Positions 24,243-31,686 of a stretch of DNA of 31,686 bases are shown here, one piece after another. Numbering within the stretch: position 1 is the first letter of the stretch; each line of letters opens with the position of its first letter. A program made the position numbers and the translations under genes. This DNA is from CAZPQV01 sp964588705 (lineage in GTDB: Bacteria > Bacteroidota > Bacteroidia > Flavobacteriales > Weeksellaceae). The stretch spans positions 1-31,686 of the forward strand of contig CAZPQV010000023.1 in NCBI GenBank assembly GCA_964588705.1, read 5' to 3'. The notes under the pieces are model-generated. The model did not search any database and was not told the origin of the DNA. It saw only the letters and a program-made list of their open reading frames with translations.

Positions 24243-24280
24243 ATGTTTTATTGTTTTATTTCGTTAATGATTTTTAATAA

Positions 24281-27094
24281 TTAAGCGGTTACAGGTCTGC
24301 TTGCCGGTGCATCGTTGGTACCGAACACCTTATTGATCACAGCATTCTGATTTTTCTCGAACATCTTGTGGCTTCCCGGCGCTGGCGCTCCTGCAGGAAC
24401 CGGCGCTACCACCTGAATTCCGGTATCTCTGAAGTTTCTTAGGATATAACTCCATGCTCCCATATTTTCAGGTTCTTCCTGAGCCCAAATCAGTTCTTTT
24501 CTGTTTTTATATTTAGCAAAAATTTCTGCCACTTTATCCTCTTGAAGCGGATACAACTGCTCGAATCTTACCAATGCAACATCATCTCTGCCAAGTTCTT
24601 CTTTCTTCGCAAGAAGTTCGTAGTAAAGTTTACCTGAACAAAGCACCAGTTTTTCAACTTTAGCAGCAGAAGCAGAAGCATCATCAATAATTGGCTGGAA
24701 CGCTCCGTTTGCAAGATCTTCCATTGAGGAAACTGCTTTTGGATGTCTAAGAAGAGATTTTGGCGACATTACCACCAATGGTTTTCTGAAGTTGAATTTC
24801 AGCTGTCTTCTCAGTGCGTGGAATAAGTTTGCAGGTGTTGTGATATTTGCAACAATCATATTTTCGTTGGCGCAAAGTGTAAGAAAACGCTCCAGTCTCG
24901 CAGAAGAGTGCTCTGCTCCCTGCCCTTCAGAACCGTGAGGCAGAAGCATTACTAATCCATCCTGAATTTTCCATTTTTCTTCGGCAGCAACTAAATATTG
25001 GTCAACAATAATCTGCGCTCCGTTTACGAAATCACCAAACTGCGCTTCCCAAATCGTCAGCGTATTTGGCGATGCCATCGCATAACCGTAATCGAAACCT
25101 AAAACGCCGTATTCAGAAAGATGCGAGTTATACACATCAAACTGACTGTTTGAAATATGTTTCAACGGTACATATTCTTCTTCTGTATCTTCAGTTTTAA
25201 TTACTGCGTGACGGTGCGAGAATGTTCCTCTTTCAACATCTTCCCCGGAGATTCTTACTCCTTTACCTTCATCTAGAAGTGAAGCGTAAGAAAGTAATTC
25301 ACCCATTGCCCAGTCTAAACTGTTGTTTTCAACCATTGCAAGTCTTCCTTCAAAAAGCCTTGTAATTTTCTTGATGAATTTTTTATCAGCCGGAAGTGTA
25401 GACATCTGAACTGCCAATTCCTTTAATCTTGCAAGGTCAAAAGAAGTATCTACAGCTTCCTGAAGTGCGCCTCTTTTGCACATCGGATAATCTGCCCAGT
25501 CTTCAGCCATAAACACATCCATCGTGTTTTTCTGAATTTCTTTTGAGGCATCAAAATCTTTATCAAGAAGTTCCTTGAATTCGGTTTCCATTTTCTTTAA
25601 AACCTCATCAGAAACTACATTTTCTTTAAAAAGTTGATCTTTATAGATTTCCCTTGGATTCGGGTGTTTAGAAATAATCTTGTAAAGATTTGGCTGGGTG
25701 AAACGCGGCTCATCACCTTCGTTGTGCCCATATTTTCTATATCCTAAAAGATCGATGTAAACATCTTTATTGAATTTAGCACGGTATTCAGCGGCAAATC
25801 TAATGGCGTGAACCACTGCCTCTACATCATCTGAATTAACGTGCATTACCGGCGAATTCGTCACTTTGGCGATATCTGTACAGTATGTTGATGAACGTGC
25901 ATCCATATAGTTCGTTGTAAACGAAACCTGATTGTTCACCACAATATGAACGCTACCTCCGGTTTTGTAACCATCAAGCGTCATCATCTGAGCTACTTCA
26001 TAAACGATTCCCTGTCCTGCAATCGCGCCGTCACCGTGGATTACGATTGGCAATACTTTAGAATAATCGCCTTCGTATCTGTGATCAACTTTTGCACGGC
26101 AGATTCCCATTACCAGTGAAGCAACAGTTTCTAAGTGCGAAGGGTTTGGCGTAAGGTTAATCGCAAATTCTTCTCCGTTCGCTGTCTGTATTTTTTTAGA
26201 AGATCCCAAGTGATCTTTTACGTCACCGGAGAATAGATCTTCTTCAAATTCTTTACCTTCACACTCAGAGAAAATTTGATTGTATGATTTACCAAAAATA
26301 TTCGTCAGTACGTTCAGTCTTCCTCTGTGCGCCATCCCAAGAACCACCTCATCTACACCTAATTGAGAAGAACGGGTAATCAACTGGTCTAAAGCCGGGA
26401 TTAAAGATTCGTTACCTTCCAGCGAGAAACGCTTCTGCCCAACAAACTTCGTGTGAAGATAGTTTTCGAAAGCAACAGCTTGATTTAATTTATGAAGAAT
26501 CTCTGTTTTTTCTTCTGCCGAAAGCGTCGGATGGTTTTCATTTACCTGAAGCCATTCTCTTACGAACTGCTTTTCTTCAACACTTTCCATGTGCATATAC
26601 TCAACACCGATGGAATCGCAGTAAATATTATCCAAATGGCGAATGATTTCCTTCAGAGTTGAAGGTTCCTTCATTCCCGTTTGAGTAGCACAGTTGAATT
26701 TCTTGTCGAGATCTGCATCTGTAAGCCCAAAATTCTTGTAACCAAGTGTTGGTTCGTAATGTCTTCTTTCTCTTACAGGGTTTGTTTTAGTGAACAGGTG
26801 ACCTCTGTTTCTGTAAGCATTAATCAGGTCTAAAACCTGAAATTCCTTTTTAATTTCATCAGGAACGTCTCCTCCTGCGACAATCTTTTGAATTTGCTGC
26901 ACCGGAGCAGTCGCAACGCCATTGGTTGGCTGTGATGTATAATCTTCGTCGCCATAATTTTCGAGTGCAAAATCGAATCCCTGGAAAAAGGCTTTCCATG
27001 AAGGCTCAAGAGAATCCGGATATTTTAGGTATTGTTGATAAAGGTCCTCAATAAGTTGAGAATGTGCTGCATTTAGAAATGAAAATCGGTCCAT
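24281..27094 (-). CDS. odhA: 2-oxoglutarate dehydrogenase E1 component
   Basis: A 937-residue thiamine-diphosphate enzyme decarboxylating 2-oxoglutarate in the TCA cycle. It begins with the conserved N-terminal segment (FLNAAHSQLIEDLYQQYLKYP, PSWKAFF) that anchors E1 to the complex. MAHRGRLNVLTN is at 255-266, the ThDP motif runs from GDGAIAGQG (354-362) to VVNNQVSFTT (about 386), and HGSEGQGAEHSSARLERFL is in the C-terminal half. The length is typical. It is the first gene of the odhA-odhB operon, with a -7 box 35 nt upstream. With pruA in the same window, glutamate carbon can enter the cycle here. Confidence 0.97.
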   Translation of the reverse strand: MDRFSFLNAAHSQLIEDLYQQYLKYPDSLEPSWKAFFQGFDFALENYGDEDYTSQPTNGVATAPVQQIQKIVAGGDVPDEIKKEFQVLDLINAYRNRGHLFTKTNPVRERRHYEPTLGYKNFGLTDADLDKKFNCATQTGMKEPSTLKEIIRHLDNIYCDSIGVEYMHMESVEEKQFVREWLQVNENHPTLSAEEKTEILHKLNQAVAFENYLHTKFVGQKRFSLEGNESLIPALDQLITRSSQLGVDEVVLGMAHRGRLNVLTNIFGKSYNQIFSECEGKEFEEDLFSGDVKDHLGSSKKIQTANGEEFAINLTPNPSHLETVASLVMGICRAKVDHRYEGDYSKVLPIVIHGDGAIAGQGIVYEVAQMMTLDGYKTGGSVHIVVNNQVSFTTNYMDARSSTYCTDIAKVTNSPVMHVNSDDVEAVVHAIRFAAEYRAKFNKDVYIDLLGYRKYGHNEGDEPRFTQPNLYKIISKHPNPREIYKDQLFKENVVSDEVLKKMETEFKELLDKDFDASKEIQKNTMDVFMAEDWADYPMCKRGALQEAVDTSFDLARLKELAVQMSTLPADKKFIKKITRLFEGRLAMVENNSLDWAMGELLSYASLLDEGKGVRISGEDVERGTFSHRHAVIKTEDTEEEYVPLKHISNSQFDVYNSHLSEYGVLGFDYGYAMASPNTLTIWEAQFGDFVNGAQIIVDQYLVAAEEKWKIQDGLVMLLPHGSEGQGAEHSSARLERFLTLCANENMIVANITTPANLFHALRRQLKFNFRKPLVVMSPKSLLRHPKAVSSMEDLANGAFQPIIDDASASAAKVEKLVLCSGKLYYELLAKKEELGRDDVALVRFEQLYPLQEDKVAEIFAKYKNRKELIWAQEEPENMGAWSYILRNFRDTGIQVVAPVPAGAPAPGSHKMFEKNQNAVINKVFGTNDAPASRPVTA

Positions 27095-27129
27095 TTTTAC
27101 AGTGTCTGGTCAATAAATTTGTTAATCCA

Positions 27130-27137
27130 CAAAATTA
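27130..27137 (-). promoter_or_regulatory. predicted -7 box of odhA-odhB
   Basis: On the minus strand TAATTTTG, a perfect TAnnTTTG, ends 35 nt before the odhA ATG. The -33 region has TTTA at a 17-nt spacing, a partial match only. The rest of the 222-bp gap (27095-27316) is AT-rich, with no RNA gene or strong hairpin. Confidence 0.45.
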
Positions 27138-27316
27138 GGAAAAATATATGCGGTAAAGAAATTATTTAAGCCAAAAAATCAATGAAAGAAATAGGTTTTA
27201 TAAAATCTATTTTATCAAGTAAAAAAGAGTAAAAAATTAAACTGAATTAAATTTTTAAAAACAGAAAAGAAAGAATTTCAATTTAAAAAATTGAGTGAAT
27301 TTTAAAGCAAAACTGT

Positions 27317-28354
27317 CTATCTGTAAACCGGAAGCGCAAACTTTACATTAACGTCTCTTCCTTCCTCTGGCGACTCGATAAAAGTTTGCTGGAGTTCACC
27401 GTTGCGCATGGAATCCTTCTTGGCTTTATTAAGCAATTGCTGGATAGATTTCACTCGGTTTTTATAATTTCCTTTGAAATAAATCACATACTGTTTTGAC
27501 GGATTCACCGTTCGGAAACTGAAATTATTGTCCGAAACTCCCACTCTTTTGGAAAGCGGAATTCCGTAATAATAAGAGACCTCTTTATCCTTGTAGTTAC
27601 CTACATCGGTAAGCATCACCGGAAAACCAAATTCGTCTTCCCTTTTGCCCATATCTACCGTTACGAAATTATTGACCTTATTGTGGTTGTGGATGATATT
27701 TTTAATTAAAGCATCGCCTTTATTCGAAGTACTGACATTCACACCGATTAAAAGGTTGCCTTCGTTCTCTTCAACCATGATGCTGTCGTATTTAATAGAT
27801 GCCAACTGCTCATCACGATCCACTTTATTACTGAGAATATTGGCTAAATTCACAATGCTTTTGTCCAAATTATCTACAAAATCACTTTCTGTCCAAAGGT
27901 TTACGGAACGTTTCAGCCAAGGCTGTTTTGGAGTATGAACCGACCAGATCATTTTGGTTTGCGTTGGCGAAACCACTTTGAATTTAATGTCAATTAAATA
28001 CGGATTGCTGTCGTCCTGTTCAAAAAGCTGATATTTCAGCGTCTGATAAGGATTTTCGTAACGGATGAACATATCACCGTTTCTGCCCGATTTAGAATCC
28101 GCAAAACTCATCGAAGCGCCTTGCCCCACGTACGGTGAAAAATAATCAATGGATAAATTTTTCGAATCGGTAAAATACTGATTCCAACGGGTGAAATTCT
28201 GAAAATTATTGAACTGAGGATAAACCTTTTCTATTGGATAATTAATGTCCTTTTCGATGGTAAACGATTTGCTCTCGTCCACAAAAGACATGGAAGCCGC
28301 ATAAATGCCCAGCACCACCAAAAAAAGTATCACCCCGTATTTAATCCATTGCAT
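27317..28354 (-). CDS. membrane-anchored SRPBCC plus GyrI-like domain protein
   Basis: A 345-residue protein. One N-terminal membrane segment (WIKYGVILFLVVLGIYAAS, about 3-21) is followed by an SRPBCC/polyketide-cyclase-like lipid-binding fold (about 30-165; IEKDINYPIEKVYPQFNNFQ, WNQYFTD, MIWSVHTPK) and a GyrI-like small-molecule-binding region (about 190-340; YYYGIPLSKRVGV near the end). This pairing is common in Bacteroidota, with no assigned function; binding of a hydrophobic ligand at the membrane is an inference. The ATG at 28354 is chosen over one at 28402 because the latter lies inside the glgC terminator stem and upstream of the promoter boxes, and because the membrane segment then starts at the N-terminus. 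Confidence 0.78.
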   Translation of the reverse strand: MQWIKYGVILFLVVLGIYAASMSFVDESKSFTIEKDINYPIEKVYPQFNNFQNFTRWNQYFTDSKNLSIDYFSPYVGQGASMSFADSKSGRNGDMFIRYENPYQTLKYQLFEQDDSNPYLIDIKFKVVSPTQTKMIWSVHTPKQPWLKRSVNLWTESDFVDNLDKSIVNLANILSNKVDRDEQLASIKYDSIMVEENEGNLLIGVNVSTSNKGDALIKNIIHNHNKVNNFVTVDMGKREDEFGFPVMLTDVGNYKDKEVSYYYGIPLSKRVGVSDNNFSFRTVNPSKQYVIYFKGNYKNRVKSIQQLLNKAKKDSMRNGELQQTFIESPEEGRDVNVKFALPVYR

Positions 28355-28358
28355 GCGA

Positions 28359-28389
28359 CAAAAATAAAAATAATAAAAAGAGTGACCAA
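28359..28389 (-). promoter_or_regulatory. predicted promoter of the SRPBCC gene
   Basis: On the minus strand TTG (28389-28387), a 20-nt spacer, then TATTTTTG (28366-28359), both perfect. The ATG at 28354 starts only 4 nt after the -7 box, implying a leaderless or nearly leaderless message. The TTG box is part of the glgC terminator stem. Confidence 0.55.
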
Positions 28390-28404
28390 GATGTTTGGCC
28401 ACTC
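28380..28404 (-). terminator. terminator of the glycogen operon
   Basis: A 10-bp stem with one G-T wobble (28380-28389 with 28395-28404) and a 5-nt loop; on the minus strand it runs into CTTTTTATTATTTTT. It lies 22 bp after the glgC stop. Confidence 0.72.
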
Positions 28405-28426
28405 ATTGCTTATATTAAAAATGAAG

Positions 28427-29698
28427 TTATCCGATGTGCGTTCCTTCTTTAATTACTGCGTTTTTCTTCACCACAACAATTCCGTCTTTTATGGAATGGG
28501 TTTCGTAATCGCCGTCAGGAAGGTGCTTGCCACCAATAATTCTTACGTTATTGCCGATTTTAGCATTTTTATCGATAATTGCTCGGTCGATATAGCAATA
28601 TTTGCCGATACCGATATTTGGCCGTCCTGCTGCGTCGTTCTCAATAATTTCCGCAGTTGGCTGATAGTAATCGGAACCCATGATATAGGAATTCACCACG
28701 GTGCTGCCTTTATCAATTCTCGTTCTGTTGCCAATAATCGCATTTTCAATCTTATCTGCCATAATAATGCAACCGTCTGCAAAGACCGCTCTATGAACGT
28801 AACTTCCCATCACTTTTGACGGCGGAAGCATTCTCGCTCTTGTGTAAACCGGACTGGAGCTGAACAGGTTGAATTTCGGAAAATCCTGCGCCAAATCGAG
28901 GTTGGCTTCGTAGAACGATTCAATTGTTCCGATGTCCGTCCAATACCCTTCGTATTGGAAACTTAATGTATTGTACCCTGCTTTAATCGCATTAGGAATA
29001 AGTTCTCCACCAAAATCATCTCCCGGATCTTCGTCGAACATCTTTTTGAGAACTTTTTTGTTGAAAACATAAATTCCCATGGATGCCAAATATTCCTTTC
29101 CTTCACTTTTACTTTTCTCAGAAGTATCGGATTTCCATTCACCTAAAAGATCACTTGAAGGTTTCTCGATGAAAGACTCAATTGCACCTTCGTCATTAGA
29201 TTTCAATATCCCAAATCCTGTGGCGTCTTTAGCATTTACCGGAATGGTTGCAATGGTAATGTCTCCTTTATTTTTGATATGAAAATCAATCATTTCACGG
29301 AAATCCATCTGATAAAGCTGGTCTCCGGAAAGAATCAGGATATAATCGTATTCGTACTTGTCCAAATGCTTCATACTTTGTCGCACCGCATCCGCCGTTC
29401 CCTGATACCATTGATCGCTTTCCAAGTTCTGCTCAGCCGCAAGAATATCTACGAAACCTTTACTGAAAATATCAAAGTGGTAAGAATTCTTAATATGTGA
29501 ATTCAGCGAAGCAGAATTAAACTGCGTAAGAACAAGAATCTTGTTATAGCCCGAGTTCAGACAGTTTGAAATTGGAATATCTACCAATCTGTATTTTCCG
29601 GCAATTGGCACTGCAGGTTTGGACCTTGAATATGTCAATGGAAAAAGCCGGCTTCCCCTGCCTCCTCCAAGAACAATTGAAATTACGTTAGGTTTCAT
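28427..29698 (-). CDS. glgC: glucose-1-phosphate adenylyltransferase
   Basis: A 423-residue enzyme making ADP-glucose from glucose-1-phosphate and ATP, the committed step of glycogen synthesis. The nucleotidyltransferase domain has LGGGRGSRLFPLT (10-22), SKPAVPIAGKYRLVDIPISN, the catalytic-loop GDQLYQMD and FIEKPSSD (glucose-1-P-binding Lys); the C-terminal left-handed beta-helix is seen as repeated hexapeptides (IGKYCYIDRAIIDKNAKIG). The length is normal. It is the last gene of glgB-glgA-glgC, 35 bp after glgA. Allosteric control by glycolytic metabolites is usual in the family but the effector cannot be read here. Confidence 0.96.
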   Translation of the reverse strand: MKPNVISIVLGGGRGSRLFPLTYSRSKPAVPIAGKYRLVDIPISNCLNSGYNKILVLTQFNSASLNSHIKNSYHFDIFSKGFVDILAAEQNLESDQWYQGTADAVRQSMKHLDKYEYDYILILSGDQLYQMDFREMIDFHIKNKGDITIATIPVNAKDATGFGILKSNDEGAIESFIEKPSSDLLGEWKSDTSEKSKSEGKEYLASMGIYVFNKKVLKKMFDEDPGDDFGGELIPNAIKAGYNTLSFQYEGYWTDIGTIESFYEANLDLAQDFPKFNLFSSSPVYTRARMLPPSKVMGSYVHRAVFADGCIIMADKIENAIIGNRTRIDKGSTVVNSYIMGSDYYQPTAEIIENDAAGRPNIGIGKYCYIDRAIIDKNAKIGNNVRIIGGKHLPDGDYETHSIKDGIVVVKKNAVIKEGTHIG

Positions 29699-29733
29699 AT
29701 TTTTTTAATGATTTTTTAGGTGTTTGTAAGTAA

Positions 29734-31143
29734 TTATTTCTTGTATAAATTTACGTAATTTTCCGCAGATTTTTCCCACGAAAAATCAAAATTCATATTG
29801 GCTTTGATGAGATTTGTCATCAACTTTTTATCGCTGTAAATGTACATCGCACGGTGCATGGCATTCACAGCATCTTCAGCACTTGGATATGCAAAATTTA
29901 TACCTGCACCACCGGTGGAAATATCTTCTACCGTATCTTTTAAGCCGCCGGTATAACGCACGATTGGAATGGTTCCGTAGCGCATGGCATACATCTGATT
30001 CAGTCCGCAAGGCTCCACTCTCGAAGGCATCAGAAGGAAATCGGCAGAAGCATAAATCTTGTGGGAAAGCGCTTCCTTATATCCCAAATCCAAAGCAAAA
30101 TTGGAGAAATGATAATCGAGGTCTTTCAATTGATTTTCGGTATGTTTTTCTCCCGAACCAAGAACGATAATATTTAAAGAACCATAAGTCTGCTGAATAC
30201 TTTTCTGAACAATTTCTGGCAGCAAATCCGCTCCTTTTTCTCCTGCAAACCGTCCGATGAAACCGAAAAGCGGCAAATCCGGATCTAAACCATATTCTTC
30301 GCAGATGTCTTTTTTATTTTTTAATTTTCCTGATTCTGCATTTTCAACTCCGTAATTGGCATCGAGGAAATCATCGGTTTCCGGATCCCAAACTTCAACA
30401 TCAATTCCATTGATAATGCCATATGCTTTCTGATGTTCCTGCTGAACCAAAGTTTCCAAACCACGGAGACTGTGATACAGTTCTTCCATATATCCTCCCG
30501 AAACTGCATTAAAAGCTGTACAACATTTGATCATCGCAGCAAGCGGATTGATATATCCTCCCCAATCCAAAAGTCCGAGATTGGCAGTACCGTTCACCCA
30601 AGGAAAATACTGCAGCATATCCCAACTCATTTGCCCCTGATATTCGCCATTATGAATCGTTCCTATTGTTTTTACACCTTTCAGAAATCTGAATTCCGGA
30701 CAATGTTCAATCATAAAAGGAACCAATCCGGTGTGATAATCGTGACAGTGCAGTACATCCGGCCGGATTTTCATCGCACTCAACCAATGTAAAACGCCGT
30801 GCTGAAACGCCAAAAACTGCTGACTTTCATCCCAATAGCCATAAGGATTATCGCGGTCTAAAAGTCCGGGGATTTTTACCAAATAAAGTTCAAAACCAAG
30901 AACGCTGCTGCGCTCCTTCATCACCTGAACCTGAAACATGTGATGGCTCTGATGAATGAAACCATCGAAAACTATTTCGAAATCATTGTCGTGTACAAAA
31001 GGGCGGTTATACCAAGGCATCACCACTTTTGCACTGATACCGTCAATTTTGTTCTGATATTTTGGCAATGCACCAACCACATCTGCCAAACCTCCGACTT
31101 TTGCAACCGGATAACATTCTAAGGACAGGTGAAAAATATTCAT
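29734..31143 (-). CDS. glgA: glycogen synthase (GT5, ADP-glucose-dependent)
   Basis: A 469-residue glucosyltransferase extending alpha-1,4-glucan from ADP-glucose. KVGGLADV (Lys15) is the classic GT5 ADP-glucose-binding motif; HCHDYHTGLVP and TIHNGEYQG follow. The C-terminal Rossmann domain has GIINGID, FIGRFAGEKGADLL and SRVEPCGLNQMYAMRYGTIP with Glu377, the same number as in E. coli GlgA, then TGGLKDTV. The length is typical for bacteria. It lies 18 bp downstream of glgB and 35 bp upstream of glgC, clearly one operon. Confidence 0.96.
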   Translation of the reverse strand: MNIFHLSLECYPVAKVGGLADVVGALPKYQNKIDGISAKVVMPWYNRPFVHDNDFEIVFDGFIHQSHHMFQVQVMKERSSVLGFELYLVKIPGLLDRDNPYGYWDESQQFLAFQHGVLHWLSAMKIRPDVLHCHDYHTGLVPFMIEHCPEFRFLKGVKTIGTIHNGEYQGQMSWDMLQYFPWVNGTANLGLLDWGGYINPLAAMIKCCTAFNAVSGGYMEELYHSLRGLETLVQQEHQKAYGIINGIDVEVWDPETDDFLDANYGVENAESGKLKNKKDICEEYGLDPDLPLFGFIGRFAGEKGADLLPEIVQKSIQQTYGSLNIIVLGSGEKHTENQLKDLDYHFSNFALDLGYKEALSHKIYASADFLLMPSRVEPCGLNQMYAMRYGTIPIVRYTGGLKDTVEDISTGGAGINFAYPSAEDAVNAMHRAMYIYSDKKLMTNLIKANMNFDFSWEKSAENYVNLYKK

Positions 31144-31161
31144 ATTAAATATTTCAGTTCT

Positions 31162-31686
31162 TTATTTCTTGCTTTTCTTAACTGGTGGTGTTACTTTCTC
31201 AGCTTTTTTCTGAGTTTTTGTAACCTTTGGTTTTACTTCTTTTGGAACAGCGGTTTTAGTGCTTGCCGCTTTTTTTACAGCAGGTTTTTTCGCAGTTGTT
31301 TTGGCAGCCAATTTAGCTGTTGTCTTTTTTTCAGCAGTTTTCTTCTCAGTTGTGTCAGCTTTTGCAACTGTTCTTCGTCTTCTTTTTGGTGTTTTCTTTT
31401 GTTTTAAAACCACTCCTGCCAATGGCGGAAGTTTCAATACAATGGCATTCGGGCGATACATCCATTCATCATCTTCTTCATCTACGATTTCTGCATTTAC
31501 ACCACTTCCAGCATATTTTATATCATCGGAATTCAAAATAACTTCCCAAGAAGTTCCTTCGTTTACACCAATTTTGTAATCGAATACACGAGGCGTAAGA
31601 TTCAGAACGACCATCAGAACATCATCTTCCTCTTTTCCTTTTCTTAAATATACATATATCGAATTGTCGCCGTCATTGGCTTCAAC
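31162..31686 (-). CDS. glgB: 1,4-alpha-glucan branching enzyme, C-terminal part with basic tail
   Basis: The right edge cuts the gene; the frame is open to base 31686, and 174 codons plus the stop are visible. The first ~98 residues match the C-terminal beta domain of GlgB: NSIYVYLRKGK, VVLNLTPRVFDYKIGVNEG, WEVILNSDDIKYAGSG, and the end block LKLPPLAGVVLK, which is where E. coli GlgB stops. Here a further 76 residues follow (31165-31392): PKRRRR, then Lys/Ala/Thr/Pro-rich repeats, with 24 Lys and 4 Arg against 5 acidic residues, resembling histone H1 tails. The catalytic domain is outside the window. It is the first of the three visible glg genes in the operon. Confidence 0.88.
   Translation of the reverse strand, partial: VEANDGDNSIYVYLRKGKEEDDVLMVVLNLTPRVFDYKIGVNEGTSWEVILNSDDIKYAGSGVNAEIVDEEDDEWMYRPNAIVLKLPPLAGVVLKQKKTPKRRRRTVAKADTTEKKTAEKKTTAKLAAKTTAKKPAVKKAASTKTAVPKEVKPKVTKTQKKAEKVTPPVKKSKK

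Noticed and set aside
28355..28402. Upstream ATG for the SRPBCC protein
   Set aside because: It lies in the glgC terminator stem and would put 16 atypical residues before the membrane segment.
1..31686. CRISPR array, prophage, insertion sequence, restriction or toxin-antitoxin system, tRNA or rRNA
   Set aside because: No transposase, integrase, cas, nuclease-methylase or toxin-like product, no spaced direct repeats, and no cloverleaf or rRNA sequence were recognised. The gaps are short and AT-rich.

Overview
The window reads as ordinary chromosome of a Flavobacteriia member of the Bacteroidota, most likely Chryseobacterium or a close Weeksellaceae relative. This is inferred from protein flavour, AT-rich DNA, the near absence of Shine-Dalgarno sites, and promoter-like boxes of the Bacteroidota type (TAnnTTTG, with TTG or TTTG about 16-23 nt upstream). 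No rRNA, tRNA, CRISPR, phage, plasmid or insertion-sequence gene is visible. TGA is a genuine stop here, since several intact genes end with it.

Layout. 1-2802, plus strand: the 3' end of pruA (proline catabolism), a Crp/Fnr-type regulator, a small lipoprotein plus a beta-barrel protein, and an NlpE-like lipoprotein. 2803-3133 holds a 152-bp nested palindrome and a terminator. 3134-8131: pyruvate phosphate dikinase (minus), a DUF3667 membrane gene broken by two compensating indels (plus), and a FabH-type ketosynthase (minus). 8220-12025: a CorA-type channel, an SDR oxidoreductase, a class-3 aldehyde dehydrogenase and a thioredoxin-fold lipoprotein, alternately divergent and convergent. 12109-20623, plus strand: an LpxL-type acyltransferase coupled to a GT2 glycosyltransferase, an exported GH13 amylase-family lipoprotein, two BEM46-like hydrolases around a CNNM/CorC membrane protein, a DEDDh exonuclease gene carrying an in-frame TGA, and a subtilisin-like lipoprotein. 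20678-31686, minus strand: two tandem PPK2 polyphosphate kinases, apaG, odhB-odhA (2-oxoglutarate dehydrogenase E2 and E1), an SRPBCC/GyrI-like membrane-anchored protein, and a glycogen operon glgB-glgA-glgC, with glgB cut by the window edge.

How the genes fit together. Much of the content is central carbon and energy storage: glutamate entry (pruA), the 2-oxoglutarate dehydrogenase step, PEP/pyruvate interconversion (ppdK), glycogen synthesis (glgBAC) and polyphosphate-driven nucleotide phosphorylation (two PPK2). A second theme is the envelope: lipid acylation, sugar transfer, several lipoproteins, divalent-cation transport.

I found no convincing new defence or mobile system. The points most worth a second look are a histone-H1-like Lys/Ala-rich tail on GlgB, two places where a promoter appears built into the preceding gene's terminator, RAGRYT hexamer arrays placed exactly at gene 3' ends, a long nested palindrome, and two disrupted genes whose lesions are either real decay or sequencing error.
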